A DNA stretch of 64,000 nt from Rhizobiaceae bacterium (GTDB taxonomy: Bacteria > Pseudomonadota > Alphaproteobacteria > Rhizobiales > Rhizobiaceae), in NCBI GenBank assembly GCA_019635755.1, contig JAHBYW010000005.1:1-64000 (forward strand), in the 5' to 3' direction. The number at the start of each line of letters is the position of its first letter. Positions within the stretch are counted from its first letter, which is position 1. A program made the position numbers and the translations under genes. Shown here piece after piece: positions 1-8,906 of the stretch. The notes beneath the pieces are model-generated. The model did no database searches, was not told the origin of the DNA, and saw only the letters and a program-made list of their open reading frames with translations.

Positions 1-1
1 C

Positions 2-544
2 GGCGAGATGGCCAAGGCCATCGCCGAGAGCCGTCACGAGCTCGGCGAGTTCGCGCCGCGCATCGAGGTCATGCACATCCCGACCGACAAGATCCGCGAC
101 GTGATCGGCACCGGCGGCAAGGTGATCCGCGAGATCGTCGAGAAGACCGGCGCCAAGATCAACATCGAGGACGACGGCACGGTGAAGATCGCGTCCTCGA
201 ACGCCAAGGAGATCGAGGCGGCGAAGAAGTGGATCCACACCATCGTGGCCGAGCCGGAAGTAGGCGAGATCTACGAGGGCACGGTCGTCAAGACCGCCGA
301 CTTCGGCGCCTTCGTCAACTTCTTCGGCCCGCGCGACGGCCTGGTGCACATTTCGCAGCTGGCCAACGACCGCGTGAACAAGACCACCGACGTGGTCAAG
401 GAAGGCCAGAAGGTCTGGGTGAAGCTCATGGGCTTCGACGAGCGCGGCAAGGTCCGCCTGTCCATGAAGGTCGTCGACCAGGCGACCGGCAAGGAGATCG
501 CCAAGGAGAAGAAGCAGGACGAGACCGCCGACGACGCGGCCTGA
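2..544 (+). CDS. pnp: Polyribonucleotide nucleotidyltransferase, C-terminal part (gene enters from the left edge)
   Basis: This is the C-terminal RNA-binding end of PNPase, the phosphorolytic 3'-5' exoribonuclease of the RNA degradosome. The visible frame is open to the window edge, so the two RNase PH domains lie outside. About 20 residues in there is a KH domain with the loop [12 protein letters not shown], followed by an S1 domain that starts near [16 protein letters not shown] and includes GLVHISQL. The protein ends in a charged Lys/Asp tail, as usual for alphaproteobacterial PNPase. A GAAA-capped hairpin lies 27 bases after the stop. The order KH then S1 at a C-terminus fits PNPase and excludes ribosomal protein S1. 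Confidence 0.96.
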   Translation, partial: GEMAKAIAESRHELGEFAPRIEVMHIPTDKIRDVIGTGGKVIREIVEKTGAKINIEDDGTVKIASSNAKEIEAAKKWIHTIVAEPEVGEIYEGTVVKTADFGAFVNFFGPRDGLVHISQLANDRVNKTTDVVKEGQKVWVKLMGFDERGKVRLSMKVVDQATGKEIAKEKKQDETADDAA

Positions 545-570
545 TCGCTTCTTGCTCCGGAAAAATGCCG

Positions 571-596
571 ACGGGCGTGGCGAAAGCCGCGCCCGT
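571..596. terminator. Hairpin terminator between convergent pnp and nitronate monooxygenase genes
   Basis: An 11-bp stem (571-581 with 586-596, one T-G wobble) is capped by a GAAA tetraloop and lies in the 65-bp convergent gap. No long T run follows, so termination strength is uncertain. Confidence 0.5.
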
Positions 597-609
597 TCTG
601 CATTCCGGG

Positions 610-1677
610 TCAGCGTGCGAGCAATGCCTGCGCCTCCGCCACCAGCGTCCGCGTCAGCTCACCGGCCGGAATCGCGCGGCCGAGGCGCGCCGCCTGTCCC
701 GACCAGAGCGGCGTGAAGTCGCCCGAGCCGGCAGGCTCGGACTTGGCCCGGATGGGCATCAGGGCCCCGCCGGCAAGCGGAAACGCGGGCGCCAGGTCGG
801 ACATCGCGCCGACCTCGCGGATGACGCGGTTGACGATGCCGCGCGCCGGCCGCCCGGTGAAGAGCCGCGTCAGCACGGTGCCGTCGTCGCGGGCCGCGCC
901 GAGCGCCGCCCGGTGCGGCGCCGACACCTTTGCCTCCGGACAGAACAGATAGGCCGTGCCGATCTGCACGGCGGCTGCCCCAAGCATCAGCGCCGCCGCG
1001 ATGCCCCTGCCGTCGGCGATGCCGCCCGCCGCGATGACCGGAACTGTCACCGCGTCGACGATCTGCGGCACCAGCGCCATGGTGCCGGGCTGCGTCGTGA
1101 TGTCGTCGTCCAGGAAGATGCCGCGATGGCCGCCCGCCTCGTAGCCCTGCGCGATGATCGCGTCGCAGCCGCGTTCTTCGAGCCAGACCGCTTCGCGGAC
1201 CGTGGTCGCGGAGGCGATGATCCTGGCGCCTGTCGCCTTCACCCGATCCAGCAGCCGCTGTTCCGGCAGGCCGAAGTGGTAGCTGACCACTTGCGGCCGG
1301 TAGGCCTCGACCAGCGCGCAGAAACTCTCGTCGAACGGCGCGCGGTTCGACACGGGTATGGGGCCGTCCGGGTCCACGCCCAGTTCGTCGTAATACGGCT
1401 TCAGCCGTTCCCTCCACGCCGATTCGCGCGCCGCATCGGGCACCGGCGGCGTATGGCAGAAGAAGTTCAGATTGATCGGAGCGCTCGTCGCCGCGCGGAT
1501 CGCGTCCAGCTCGCCGCGCGCCTGTTCGGGGCTGAGCATGGCGCAGGGCAGGGAACCGAGTCCGCCGGCTTTCGCGACCGCGATCGCGAGCGCGGACAGG
1601 CCGGGACCGGCCATCGGCGCCAGCAGGATCGGGTGCTCGATGTCGAACAGGTCGAGGATGCGCCGGTCGGTCCACAT
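610..1677 (-). CDS. Nitronate monooxygenase (2-nitropropane dioxygenase) family FMN enzyme
   Basis: A 355-residue TIM-barrel flavoprotein of the nitronate monooxygenase/NPD family. These enzymes oxidise alkyl nitronates such as propionate-3-nitronate with FMN and O2. Family marks are the N-terminal HPILLAPMAG, the central AQGYEAGGHRG carrying the His usually regarded as catalytic, the phosphate-binding VPVIAAGGIADGRG, and AAAVQIGTAYLFCPEA. The frame stays open 82 codons further upstream. The ATG at 1677 is chosen because AGGGAG lies 7 bases before it and the family's first strand starts right after. It is divergent from the rsmC-like gene with a 113-bp shared promoter gap. The physiological substrate cannot be read from the sequence. 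Confidence 0.9.
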   Translation of the reverse strand: MWTDRRILDLFDIEHPILLAPMAGPGLSALAIAVAKAGGLGSLPCAMLSPEQARGELDAIRAATSAPINLNFFCHTPPVPDAARESAWRERLKPYYDELGVDPDGPIPVSNRAPFDESFCALVEAYRPQVVSYHFGLPEQRLLDRVKATGARIIASATTVREAVWLEERGCDAIIAQGYEAGGHRGIFLDDDITTQPGTMALVPQIVDAVTVPVIAAGGIADGRGIAAALMLGAAAVQIGTAYLFCPEAKVSAPHRAALGAARDDGTVLTRLFTGRPARGIVNRVIREVGAMSDLAPAFPLAGGALMPIRAKSEPAGSGDFTPLWSGQAARLGRAIPAGELTRTLVAEAQALLAR

Positions 1678-1790
1678 GGCGTGCTCCCTTGGTGCCTTTC
1701 TGCCGCGCAACTTGTCCGCGGCAACGGCCAAGGCTACAGGGCAGGTCCCGGTCGCGGCAACGTCACGGCGCGGCACCGCATGGACCAGAG

Positions 1791-2807
1791 ATGACCCGCG
1801 ACGCGCTGAAGACCCTGTTCCACCCCTTCGCGTCGGGCGAACTCGCGCTGCCGTCGGCCGACGCGACCGTGCTCTTTCTTGGTGCCGAGCCCGGTTTCTC
1901 ACGCCCCGAAGGCTTTCCGGCAAACCTGCACCTCGTCCAGGGCTTCCGGCCCCACGTGCTCGCGTTGCAGGCCCAGCGCCACGCGGTCACCCCGACGCCT
2001 CCCGACGGCGCATTCGACGTCGTGCTCGTCCTCTCCGGCCGCCATCGCGGCAAGAGCGAGCTGGACCTCGCCGATGCGCTCGACCGGGCGAAGCCCGACG
2101 CCCTCATCCTCGTGGCCGGCGCCAAGGACGACGGCATCGCCACGGTCAAGCGGCATGTCGAGACATTGCTGCCGGTGGCGGGCTCCATGCCGAAATTCCA
2201 CGGCCTCGTCTTCTGGTTCGTGCGTCCGCCAGATGCGCATGCGGTTGCGGCGATCCTGCGCGCCGAGAATCCGGCCGGCACGGTGGCAGGCGGCTTCCGC
2301 ACGCAGCCAGGCATGTTCTCGCACGGCACGATCGATGCCGGCTCGCGCCTGCTCGCCGAACATTTGCCGCCCGACCTGTCGGGCCGCGTCGCCGATTTCT
2401 GCGCCGGCTGGGGCTATCTGGCGCGGGCCGTCGCCGACCGCTGCCCCGGCGCAAAATCCATCGACCTCTACGAAGCGGATTTCGCCTCTATCGAAGCGGC
2501 ACGCGACAATCTCGCAGGCCTGGCCATTCCGGTCGGTTTCTTCTGGCACGACCTGCTGTCGGAGCCGGTCGCCGAGCGCTACGACGCGATCGTCATGAAC
2601 CCGCCGTTCCACAGGGGCCGGGCGGGCGAGCCGTCGATCGGCCAGGGGATGATCCGCGCCGCGTCGGCGGCGCTGCGCAAGGGCGGGCGGCTTCTCTTGG
2701 TCGCCAACCGGCAATTGCCCTACGAGGAGACGCTGGCCGCCGCCTTCGCGTCCGTCGAGCAGGTCGCGGACGGGCTGGGATTCAAGGTGATCGTCGCGAG
2801 GCGCTAG
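1791..2807 (+). CDS. rsmC: Class I SAM-dependent methyltransferase, RsmC-like (16S rRNA guanine-N2)
   Basis: A 338-residue protein with the two-domain build of RsmC/RlmG methyltransferases: an N-terminal degenerate Rossmann half, then a catalytic half with the SAM loop VADFCAGWGYLA. The N-methyltransferase motif NPPF is at residues 270-273, preceded by YDAIVM. The NPPF motif marks methylation of an exocyclic amino group, in RsmC that of G1207 in 16S rRNA. The ATG at 1791 is used because homology-like sequence starts there; the frame is open upstream with no clear ribosome-binding site. It ends 10 bases before the convergent EAL gene. Methyltransferase assignment is firm; the exact rRNA position is inferred. 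Confidence 0.8.
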   Translation: MTRDALKTLFHPFASGELALPSADATVLFLGAEPGFSRPEGFPANLHLVQGFRPHVLALQAQRHAVTPTPPDGAFDVVLVLSGRHRGKSELDLADALDRAKPDALILVAGAKDDGIATVKRHVETLLPVAGSMPKFHGLVFWFVRPPDAHAVAAILRAENPAGTVAGGFRTQPGMFSHGTIDAGSRLLAEHLPPDLSGRVADFCAGWGYLARAVADRCPGAKSIDLYEADFASIEAARDNLAGLAIPVGFFWHDLLSEPVAERYDAIVMNPPFHRGRAGEPSIGQGMIRAASAALRKGGRLLLVANRQLPYEETLAAAFASVEQVADGLGFKVIVARR

Positions 2808-2817
2808 CCGGCAGCGT

Positions 2818-4377
2818 CTAGTGCACCGTTCCGCCCGCCGCCGCGACCTTGGCCGGGGCGCGATAGCCGGGCGTGGCCTCGCCGCCGCGGATCGCCAGCG
2901 GCGCCGGCTTGCCGAACAGGTATCCCTGGACGACCTGGCAGCCCGCGGCGCGCAGCAGGGTCGCCTGGCTCTCGGTCTCGACGCCTTCGGCAATCGTGTG
3001 GACGCCCAGCGCCCGCGACAGGCCGACGATCGTGGAGACCACGGCGCCGGAGCTGGAATCGGTCTCCATGCGGCTCACGAAGGAGCGGTCGATCTTCAGC
3101 TTCTGGAACGAGAAGTCGATCAGGTAGCTGAGGTTCGAATAGCCCGTGCCGAAATCGTCGACGGCGACCGACAGGCCCATGTCGGTCAGCTGCTTGAGGA
3201 TCGCCGCTGCGCGTTCGCGATCCTGCATCATCGCCGTCTCGGTCACTTCGAGCTCCAGCCTCTGCGGCTTCATGCCCGTGGTCTTGATCACGTCCTGGAC
3301 GATCCCGATGAAGTCCTTGGCCATGAACTGCACGGGCGAGATGTTGACCGCGACAAAGCAGTCCTCGGGCAGGTGCGCGGCGTCGGTGCAGGCCTTGCGC
3401 AGCACCCAGCGCCCGATCGGCACGATCATGCCGGTCTCCTCGGCGATGGGGATGAACTCCATCGGCGGGATCATGCCGCGCTCCGGATGCTTCCAGCGGA
3501 TCAGCGCCTCGTAGCCGACGATCTTGCCGCTGAGCAGGTCGAGCTGGGGTTGGTAGTGCAGGTCGAAGTCGCCGCGCTCGAAGGCGTTGTGCAGTTCGGA
3601 TTCGATCCACTGGCGATAGTCGGCGACCTGGCCCATGTCCGGGTGGAACACCGACCAGTTGCCCACGCCGGCCGCGCGCGCGTTCTGCAATGCCAGGTTG
3701 GAGCGGCGGAGAAGCTGCACGGGATCGTTGCCGTCCTTGGGCATCGCCACGATGCCGACCGACAGGTTCACCGACTGCAGGTGCGTCGTCAGCTGGTAGG
3801 GTTCCATCAGCTTCTCGATCAGCAGCTCCGCGACGCTCTCCATCGAGGCCAGCGCCCGGTTGTCGGGATAGAGCACGGCGAACTCGCCGGCGCCGATCCG
3901 GCCGACGGTCACGCCTTCAGGCAGGCAGGCCTTCAGCCGGCTGGCGAAGGCGAGGATGAGCTGGTCGCCCTGGCTGTAGCCGATCGCGTCGTTGATCTGC
4001 TTGAACCGGTCGATGTCGACGTCGATCAGGAACATCGGCTGGCCGGTCTTCAGCGTCCGCGCCGCCGCCTCGGCGATCTTGCCGACCATCGCGGTGCGCG
4101 CCAGCAGACCGGTCAGCTTGTCATAGTGGGTTTCCTTGTAGACGTAGTTCGCCGATTCATCGACGCCGGCGAAGAAGGACAGCGCCGCCAGGCCAGCGGC
4201 CAGCGCGCAGAGCGAGGCGACGATTCCGCTCGCCAGGCCGATCGGAATGCCGGCGACGTTCGTTCCGAAACCGTATTTCAGGCCCCAAAGACCAAGGACG
4301 AAGCTGCCGAGACCGGATGCGGCGATTGTGATCAGCCGAAAGACCGGGCTCCGGTTCGGGTTGGTGACAACCTGCAT
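2818..4377 (-). CDS. Membrane-bound EAL phosphodiesterase with degenerate GGDEF domain
   Basis: A 519-residue cyclic-di-GMP protein. Two hydrophobic segments (about residues 14-34 and 42-68) anchor it. A diguanylate-cyclase fold follows from about residue 85, but its active-site motif reads GAGEF (162-166) rather than GGDEF, so cyclase activity is unlikely. The C-terminal EAL domain is complete: EAL at 290-292, NISPVQF near 345, EVTET near 377 and DDFGTGYS at 407-414. It therefore probably hydrolyses c-di-GMP, perhaps with the degenerate domain sensing GTP. The start at 4377 has GAGGGA 6 bases upstream and is preferred over an in-frame ATG 36 bases earlier. Its target process is not evident here, although pilus genes lie 20 kb away. 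Confidence 0.92.
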   Translation of the reverse strand: MQVVTNPNRSPVFRLITIAASGLGSFVLGLWGLKYGFGTNVAGIPIGLASGIVASLCALAAGLAALSFFAGVDESANYVYKETHYDKLTGLLARTAMVGKIAEAAARTLKTGQPMFLIDVDIDRFKQINDAIGYSQGDQLILAFASRLKACLPEGVTVGRIGAGEFAVLYPDNRALASMESVAELLIEKLMEPYQLTTHLQSVNLSVGIVAMPKDGNDPVQLLRRSNLALQNARAAGVGNWSVFHPDMGQVADYRQWIESELHNAFERGDFDLHYQPQLDLLSGKIVGYEALIRWKHPERGMIPPMEFIPIAEETGMIVPIGRWVLRKACTDAAHLPEDCFVAVNISPVQFMAKDFIGIVQDVIKTTGMKPQRLELEVTETAMMQDRERAAAILKQLTDMGLSVAVDDFGTGYSNLSYLIDFSFQKLKIDRSFVSRMETDSSSGAVVSTIVGLSRALGVHTIAEGVETESQATLLRAAGCQVVQGYLFGKPAPLAIRGGEATPGYRAPAKVAAAGGTVH

Positions 4378-4466
4378 ACGGAATCCCTCACGTAGAGAGA
4401 ACCCATACAGCACATCCCCTTAAGAACGGTTTCTGCCGAAACGTCGAATTTTACCGGTTGTCGGGC

Positions 4467-5279
4467 CTATTCGCGGCTTTCGCCTGCGGCCTTGAGCTCC
4501 TCGAGGGAGGGCATCGAGACGATGTGATAGCCGGAATCGACGTAGAGAATCTCTCCCGTCACCCCGCCCGAGAGGTCGGACAGGAGGTAGAGCGCGGAGC
4601 CGCCGATCTCCTCCAGCGTGACGGAGCGGCGGAGCGGCGAATTCCTCTGCTGGAACGAGAACATGAAGCGCGCGTCGGAGATACCGGCTCCCGCCAGGGT
4701 CCGCACCGGTCCGGCCGAGATGGCGTTGACGCGGATGCCGCGCGGTCCGTAGTCGTTGGCGAGGTAGCGGACGCTGGCCTCCAGGCCCGCCTTGGCGACA
4801 CCCATGACGTTGTAGTTCGGCATCACCCGGACCGACCCCGCATAGGTCAGCGTGACCATGGCGCCGCCCGCCGGCATCAGCGCGGCGGCCTTGCGGGCGA
4901 CCTCGGTGAAGGAATAACAGGAGATGACCATCGTGCGGACGAAATTGTCCTTGGTCGTGTCGGCATAGAGGCCCTTCAGTTCGTTCTTGTCCGAGAAGCC
5001 GATGGCGTGGACGATGAAGTCGACGCTGCCCCATTCGTTGCCGAGCGTCTGGAACACGCCGTCGACCGACGCGCTGTCCTCCACGTCGCAGGGCAGCACC
5101 AGCCTGGCCCCGACCTTCTCGGCCAGCGGCTTGACGCGGCGCCCGAAGGCCTCGCCCTGGTAGGTGAAGGCGAGGTCTGCCCCCTGGGCCTGCAGGCTCT
5201 GCGCGATCCCCCAGGCGATCGAATGGTCGTTCGCGACGCCCATGATGAGCCCGCGCTTGCCTTTCATCAGCCCTTCCAT
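4467..5279 (-). CDS. fabI: Enoyl-[acyl-carrier-protein] reductase (NADH)
   Basis: A 270-residue short-chain dehydrogenase-type FabI, which performs the last reduction of each fatty-acid elongation cycle and is the target of triclosan-type inhibitors. Visible marks are the GLIMGVANDHSIAWGIA cofactor loop near residues 11-27, DVED near 65, HAIGFSDK near 91, and the catalytic pair Tyr156 and Lys163 (Y-X6-K). The start at 5279 follows a G-rich site (GGGGGGC) and gives the usual FabI length. It is last in the leftward operon fabA-fabB-fabI, 55 bases after fabB, linking it to unsaturated fatty acid synthesis. Confidence 0.96.
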   Translation of the reverse strand: MEGLMKGKRGLIMGVANDHSIAWGIAQSLQAQGADLAFTYQGEAFGRRVKPLAEKVGARLVLPCDVEDSASVDGVFQTLGNEWGSVDFIVHAIGFSDKNELKGLYADTTKDNFVRTMVISCYSFTEVARKAAALMPAGGAMVTLTYAGSVRVMPNYNVMGVAKAGLEASVRYLANDYGPRGIRVNAISAGPVRTLAGAGISDARFMFSFQQRNSPLRRSVTLEEIGGSALYLLSDLSGGVTGEILYVDSGYHIVSMPSLEELKAAGESRE

Positions 5280-5334
5280 GAGCGCCCCCCGGAGCCTTTC
5301 GTGGATTGTAGCAGTCTGCCGGACGAACGCGGCG

Positions 5335-6555
5335 TCAGGCGTCGAAGCGCTGGAAGACCAGCGTGGCGTTGGTGCCGCCGAAGCCGAACGAGTTCGACAG
5401 CACGGTGTCGATCTTGGCGTCGTCGATGCGCTTGCGCACGATCGGCATGCCATCGAATTCCGGGTCCAGCGTCTCGATATGCGCGCTTTCGCCGATGAAC
5501 CGCGCCTGCATCATCAGGATCGAGTAGATGGATTCCTGGACGCCGGCGGCGCCGAGCGAATGGCCTGTCAGGGACTTTGTCGACGTGATGTGCGGAATCC
5601 GGTCGCCGAACACCTGGCGGATCGCCCCCATCTCCTTGGAATCGCCCACCGGCGTCGAGGTGCCGTGGGTGTTGATGTAGTCGACCGGGGTCTTCACCGT
5701 CGCGAGCGCCTGGCGCATGCAGCGGATCGCGCCCTCGCCGGACGGGGCGACCATGTCGTAGCCGTCCGAGGTCGCGCCGTAGCCGACAACCTCGCCGTAA
5801 ATCTTCGCGCCACGCGCCTTGGCCATCTCCAGCTCTTCGAGCACCAGCACGCCAGCGCCGCCGGCGATCACGAAGCCGTCGCGGTTCACGTCGTAGGCGC
5901 GCGAGGCGGTCGGCGCGCGGTCGTTGAACTTCGACGACATCGCGCCCATCGCGTCGAACAGGTTGGACATCGTCCAGTCGAGATCCTCGTGGCCGCCTGC
6001 GAAGACGCGGTCCTGCTTGCCCCACTGAATGAGCTCGTAGGCGTTGCCGATGCAGTGCGCCGAGGTCGAGCAGGCCGAGCTGATGGAGTAGTTGACGCCG
6101 TGGATCTTGAACCATGTGGCGAGCGTCGCCGACGCGGTGGACGACATCGCTTTCGGCACCGCGAAGGGCCCGATGCGCTTCGGGCTCTTGTTCTTCATGG
6201 TGGTCTCGGCCGCCTCGACGATCACCTTCGTCGACGGTCCGCCCGAGCCCATGACGATGCCGGTGCGCTCATTGGTGATCTCGGCTTCGGACAGGCCGGC
6301 GTCGGCGATCGCCTGCTGCATGGCCACATGGTTCCAGGCGCCGCCCTTCGACAGGAAGCGCATGGCGCGGCGGTCGACCAGCTCGGTCGGGTCGAGCGTC
6401 GGCGCCCCCCACACCTGGCAGCGGAAGCCGTGGTCGGCGAAATCCTGCGAGAAGCTGATGCCGGATCTGGCATCGCGAAGCGAGGCTTCGACCTCGGTCG
6501 CGTTGTTGCCGATCGAAGAAACGATCCCGAGGCCGGTAACGACGACGCGTCTCAT
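5335..6555 (-). CDS. fabB: 3-oxoacyl-[acyl-carrier-protein] synthase I
   Basis: A 406-residue condensing enzyme of the thiolase fold. The catalytic triad is visible as Cys162 in [10 protein letters not shown], His297 in [11 protein letters not shown] and His332 in GHSLGAAG. FabB elongates the cis-unsaturated C10 product made by FabA, and the adjacency to fabA supports FabB over FabF. The start at 6555 is preceded by GGGAG. It lies 35 bases after fabA and 55 before fabI, so the three are probably cotranscribed. Confidence 0.96.
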   Translation of the reverse strand: MRRVVVTGLGIVSSIGNNATEVEASLRDARSGISFSQDFADHGFRCQVWGAPTLDPTELVDRRAMRFLSKGGAWNHVAMQQAIADAGLSEAEITNERTGIVMGSGGPSTKVIVEAAETTMKNKSPKRIGPFAVPKAMSSTASATLATWFKIHGVNYSISSACSTSAHCIGNAYELIQWGKQDRVFAGGHEDLDWTMSNLFDAMGAMSSKFNDRAPTASRAYDVNRDGFVIAGGAGVLVLEELEMAKARGAKIYGEVVGYGATSDGYDMVAPSGEGAIRCMRQALATVKTPVDYINTHGTSTPVGDSKEMGAIRQVFGDRIPHITSTKSLTGHSLGAAGVQESIYSILMMQARFIGESAHIETLDPEFDGMPIVRKRIDDAKIDTVLSNSFGFGGTNATLVFQRFDA

Positions 6556-6590
6556 GGTCTGCTCCCGCTCGTTCTAGCCGCCGCGGGCCG

Positions 6591-7106
6591 TCAGGCCGCC
6601 GACTGCTTCGACAGTCCCACTTTCAGGTCCGTCGCCGCATATATGGGTTCGCCATCGGCCTTCAGCCACCCGTCGGCAATGCCGAGCACAAGCCGGCCGC
6701 GCATCACGCGCTTGAAATCCACGCCGTATTCGACCTTCTTCACAGAAGGGGTCACCATGCCCTTGAACTTGACCTCGCCGGTCGAGAGCGCCATGCCCTT
6801 GCCCGGCTCGCCCAGCCAGCCGAGATAGAACCCCGTCATCTGCCACATCGCGTCAAGGCCGAGGCAGCCCGGCATGACCGGGTTGCCGATGAAATGGCAG
6901 GCGAAGAACCAGAGGTCCGGCTTGATGTCGAACTCGGCGCGGATGAAGCCCTTGTCGAACGCGCCGCCGGTCTCGCTGATCTCCGTGATGCGGTCGAACA
7001 TCAGCATCGGCGGTGCCGGCAACTGGGCGTTCCCGGGGCCGAACAGCTCGCCGCGCGCGCACGCCAGGAGGTCGTCGTAACCGTAGCTGGACTTGCGCTC
7101 CGCCAT
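6591..7106 (-). CDS. fabA: 3-hydroxydecanoyl-[acyl-carrier-protein] dehydratase/isomerase
   Basis: A 171-residue hot-dog-fold enzyme, the usual FabA length. It dehydrates 3-hydroxydecanoyl-ACP and isomerises the product to the cis-3 form that starts anaerobic-type unsaturated fatty acid synthesis. Catalytic His71 sits in [12 protein letters not shown] and Asp85 in LGLDAMWQ. An in-frame ATG 51 bases upstream exists, but 7106 matches the family start ([13 protein letters not shown]) and has GGAG close by. It is the first gene of fabA-fabB-fabI and is divergent from irr across 227 bases. Confidence 0.96.
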   Translation of the reverse strand: MAERKSSYGYDDLLACARGELFGPGNAQLPAPPMLMFDRITEISETGGAFDKGFIRAEFDIKPDLWFFACHFIGNPVMPGCLGLDAMWQMTGFYLGWLGEPGKGMALSTGEVKFKGMVTPSVKKVEYGVDFKRVMRGRLVLGIADGWLKADGEPIYAATDLKVGLSKQSAA

Positions 7107-7145
7107 TCTCCGTTTCCCGGTTGCGGACGCCGGGCGTCCTGGTCG

Positions 7146-7181
7146 AGCCTGTATCATAGACCGTTCCGGGCCGGAAACGGC
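7146..7181 (-). promoter_or_regulatory. Candidate fabA promoter with overlapping imperfect palindrome
   Basis: On the minus strand a TATGAT hexamer (7153-7158) lies 47-52 bases before the fabA start. Directly upstream is an imperfect inverted repeat, CCGTTCCGG-G-CCGGAAACGG as read on the plus strand (7161-7180), which would sit between the -35 and -10 positions as an operator would. No good -35 hexamer is seen, so this is a candidate only. Confidence 0.35.
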
Positions 7182-7333
7182 TGTTTGCGCTTAAACTGCC
7201 GGCCAGTCCGGGTCAATGCGCCGCTATTGATCGCTTTCCGGCGACGGAATATATCTTTCACAGAGGCAGCACATGCGGCTCGTTGACGGGGTCGCCCGCA
7301 ATCGGGCGCGTCCGGAAGCCGCAGCGGGAACCG

Positions 7334-7765
7334 ATGGATTTGGAAGGACACAAGCAGCCTGTGCCGGTGGAGAAGCGCGTTCGCGACGCGGGGCTGAGGC
7401 CCACGCGTCAGCGCATCGCGCTTGCCGAGCTGCTGTTCGCCAAGGGCAACCGCCATCTGTCGGCCGAGGAGCTGCACGAGGAAGCCCTGGCGGCGGGCGT
7501 GCCGGTGTCGCTCGCGACGGTCTACAATTCGCTGCACCAGTTCACCGAGGCGGGCCTGCTGCGCATCCTCGCGGTCGAGGGCGCGAAGACCTATTTCGAC
7601 ACGAACACCTCCGACCACCACCACTTCTTCATCGAGGGCGAGAACCGCGTGTTCGACATCGCCGACGCCCCCGTCCGCGTCGTCGACCTGCCCGCCCCGC
7701 CCGAGGGGATGGAGATCGTCAACGTCGACATCGTGGTCAGGCTTCGCCCGAAGCGGGTGCCGTGA
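7334..7765 (+). CDS. irr: Iron response regulator Irr (Fur family)
   Basis: A 143-residue Fur-superfamily transcription factor. Fur-type features are a winged helix with LRPTRQRIALAELLF (22-35) and VSLATVYNSLHQFTEAGLL (58-76), then a dimerisation domain with the triple-His stretch DHHHFFI (94-100) that in Irr takes part in haem binding. In rhizobia Irr represses haem and iron-rich pathways under iron limitation and is destroyed when haem is sufficient. The start at 7334 follows GGGAA and matches the family; an ATG 51 bases earlier is in frame but less likely. Its place divergent from fabA is conserved in rhizobia. Confidence 0.93.
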   Translation: MDLEGHKQPVPVEKRVRDAGLRPTRQRIALAELLFAKGNRHLSAEELHEEALAAGVPVSLATVYNSLHQFTEAGLLRILAVEGAKTYFDTNTSDHHHFFIEGENRVFDIADAPVRVVDLPAPPEGMEIVNVDIVVRLRPKRVP

Positions 7766-8178
7766 CCGGCGCCCGGTCGGTCTCCCTCATCCTCAAGGCC
7801 GAATGGGCCGCCGTCTTCGTCGCGTCGATCTTCGCCTACTGGCTGATCGGCGGGTCGTGGCTGCTGTTCGCGGTGCTGCTGCTGGCACCGGATCTCGCAA
7901 TGCTGGGCTATCTGGCGGGCAACCGCGTCGGCGCGCTCGCCTACAACGCCACGCACCTGCTGATCTGGCCGGTGCTCCTGTTCTGCGTCGGCATGCTGGC
8001 CGTCGGCGGCGTCTGGACCGAGCTGGCAATCATCTGGCTGGCGCACATCGCCATGGACCGGGCGCTGGGCTACGGGCTGAAATATGCGACCGGGTTCGCC
8101 GACACCCATCTCGGCCGCATCGGCCGGCAGCCTGCAATCGGTGCCGGGCCGGGCGACGCGGGCCGGCCTAATCCTTGA
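7762..8178 (+). CDS. DUF4260 small membrane protein
   Basis: A 138-residue protein with about four hydrophobic segments: VFVASIFAYWLIGGSWLL, then around LAMLGYLAG, LIWPVLLFCVGML and LAIIWLAHIAMDRALGYG. The conserved end MDRALGYGLKYATGFADTHLG is typical of the DUF4260 family, whose function is unknown. The start is GTG at 7762 and overlaps the irr stop as GTGA, so it is translationally coupled to irr. Its last 11 bases overlap the end of the convergent SH3 gene. Confidence 0.82.
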   Translation: MTGARSVSLILKAEWAAVFVASIFAYWLIGGSWLLFAVLLLAPDLAMLGYLAGNRVGALAYNATHLLIWPVLLFCVGMLAVGGVWTELAIIWLAHIAMDRALGYGLKYATGFADTHLGRIGRQPAIGAGPGDAGRPNP

Positions 8179-8731
8179 ACAGTTCGCCCGGGTAGGCGCC
8201 CCAGAGCTGCGCCTGCGCGACCCAGCCCGTGTGCCCGCCGAAGGTGGCCCGGCACCACTCGCCGTCGCAGGTTTCCAGTGTGCCGATGACGCCCGGCTCT
8301 ACCGCGGCGACGCGGTTGGCGCTTCGGTTGGGCTGCGCGTAGAGGTCGATGTTGGCGCCCTTCGAGCGCTGCCACGGCGCGGCGATCGCGGTGCGTTTGC
8401 CCGACAGCAGCGACTGGTTGACCCATCCTTCGGCGCCGTCGGAATCGCGCACCTTGCGCCAGTTGTCGTACTCCTGGATGATCTCCATCGGCAGGCCCGG
8501 CTTGAGGTAGAGCCAGTCGACCGCATAGCTGGTCCCGGGGCCGATCCTCGAGTTCACGCGACCTGACTTCAGGCTGACGAAGCGCGGCAGCGGCAAGCCG
8601 CTCGGACCGCGCGTGGCCGAGTCGATCGATCCGGTCTGCTGCGCCTCGGCGACGGGCACGTCGAGGCCGAAGGTGAGGGAAAGCACGAGCGCCGCGATCG
8701 CGGCTGGTCTGGACAAGGCGGAACGCGTCAC
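8168..8731 (-). CDS. Exported bacterial SH3 domain protein
   Basis: A 187-residue secreted protein. An N-terminal signal peptide of about 29 residues ends at AEAQQ. Two SH3-type modules follow: one around LKSGRVNSRIGPGTSYAVDW to EGWVNQSLLSG, and one around ANIDLYAQPNRSANRVAAVEPG to HTGWVAQAQLWG. Such domains in this group usually bind cell-wall peptides in the periplasm. No catalytic domain is present. It overlaps the convergent DUF4260 gene by 11 bases. Confidence 0.85.
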   Translation of the reverse strand: MTRSALSRPAAIAALVLSLTFGLDVPVAEAQQTGSIDSATRGPSGLPLPRFVSLKSGRVNSRIGPGTSYAVDWLYLKPGLPMEIIQEYDNWRKVRDSDGAEGWVNQSLLSGKRTAIAAPWQRSKGANIDLYAQPNRSANRVAAVEPGVIGTLETCDGEWCRATFGGHTGWVAQAQLWGAYPGELFKD

Positions 8732-8906
8732 TATCGCCCCTCTGAAGCGCTGCTCGGAGCCGCGTGGCGCATGGCGCGCCGCGGCCCTTTTTCTTTGTCT
8801 TCGGCCAGGCCTCTGTTAAAGAGGGCCGCGGGCGGAGACCTTCGCGGGAGTGTCGCCCGTCTTGGTTAAGGAGGTCTCAACCGGAGGCCTTTTCTCGAGG
8901 GAAAGA

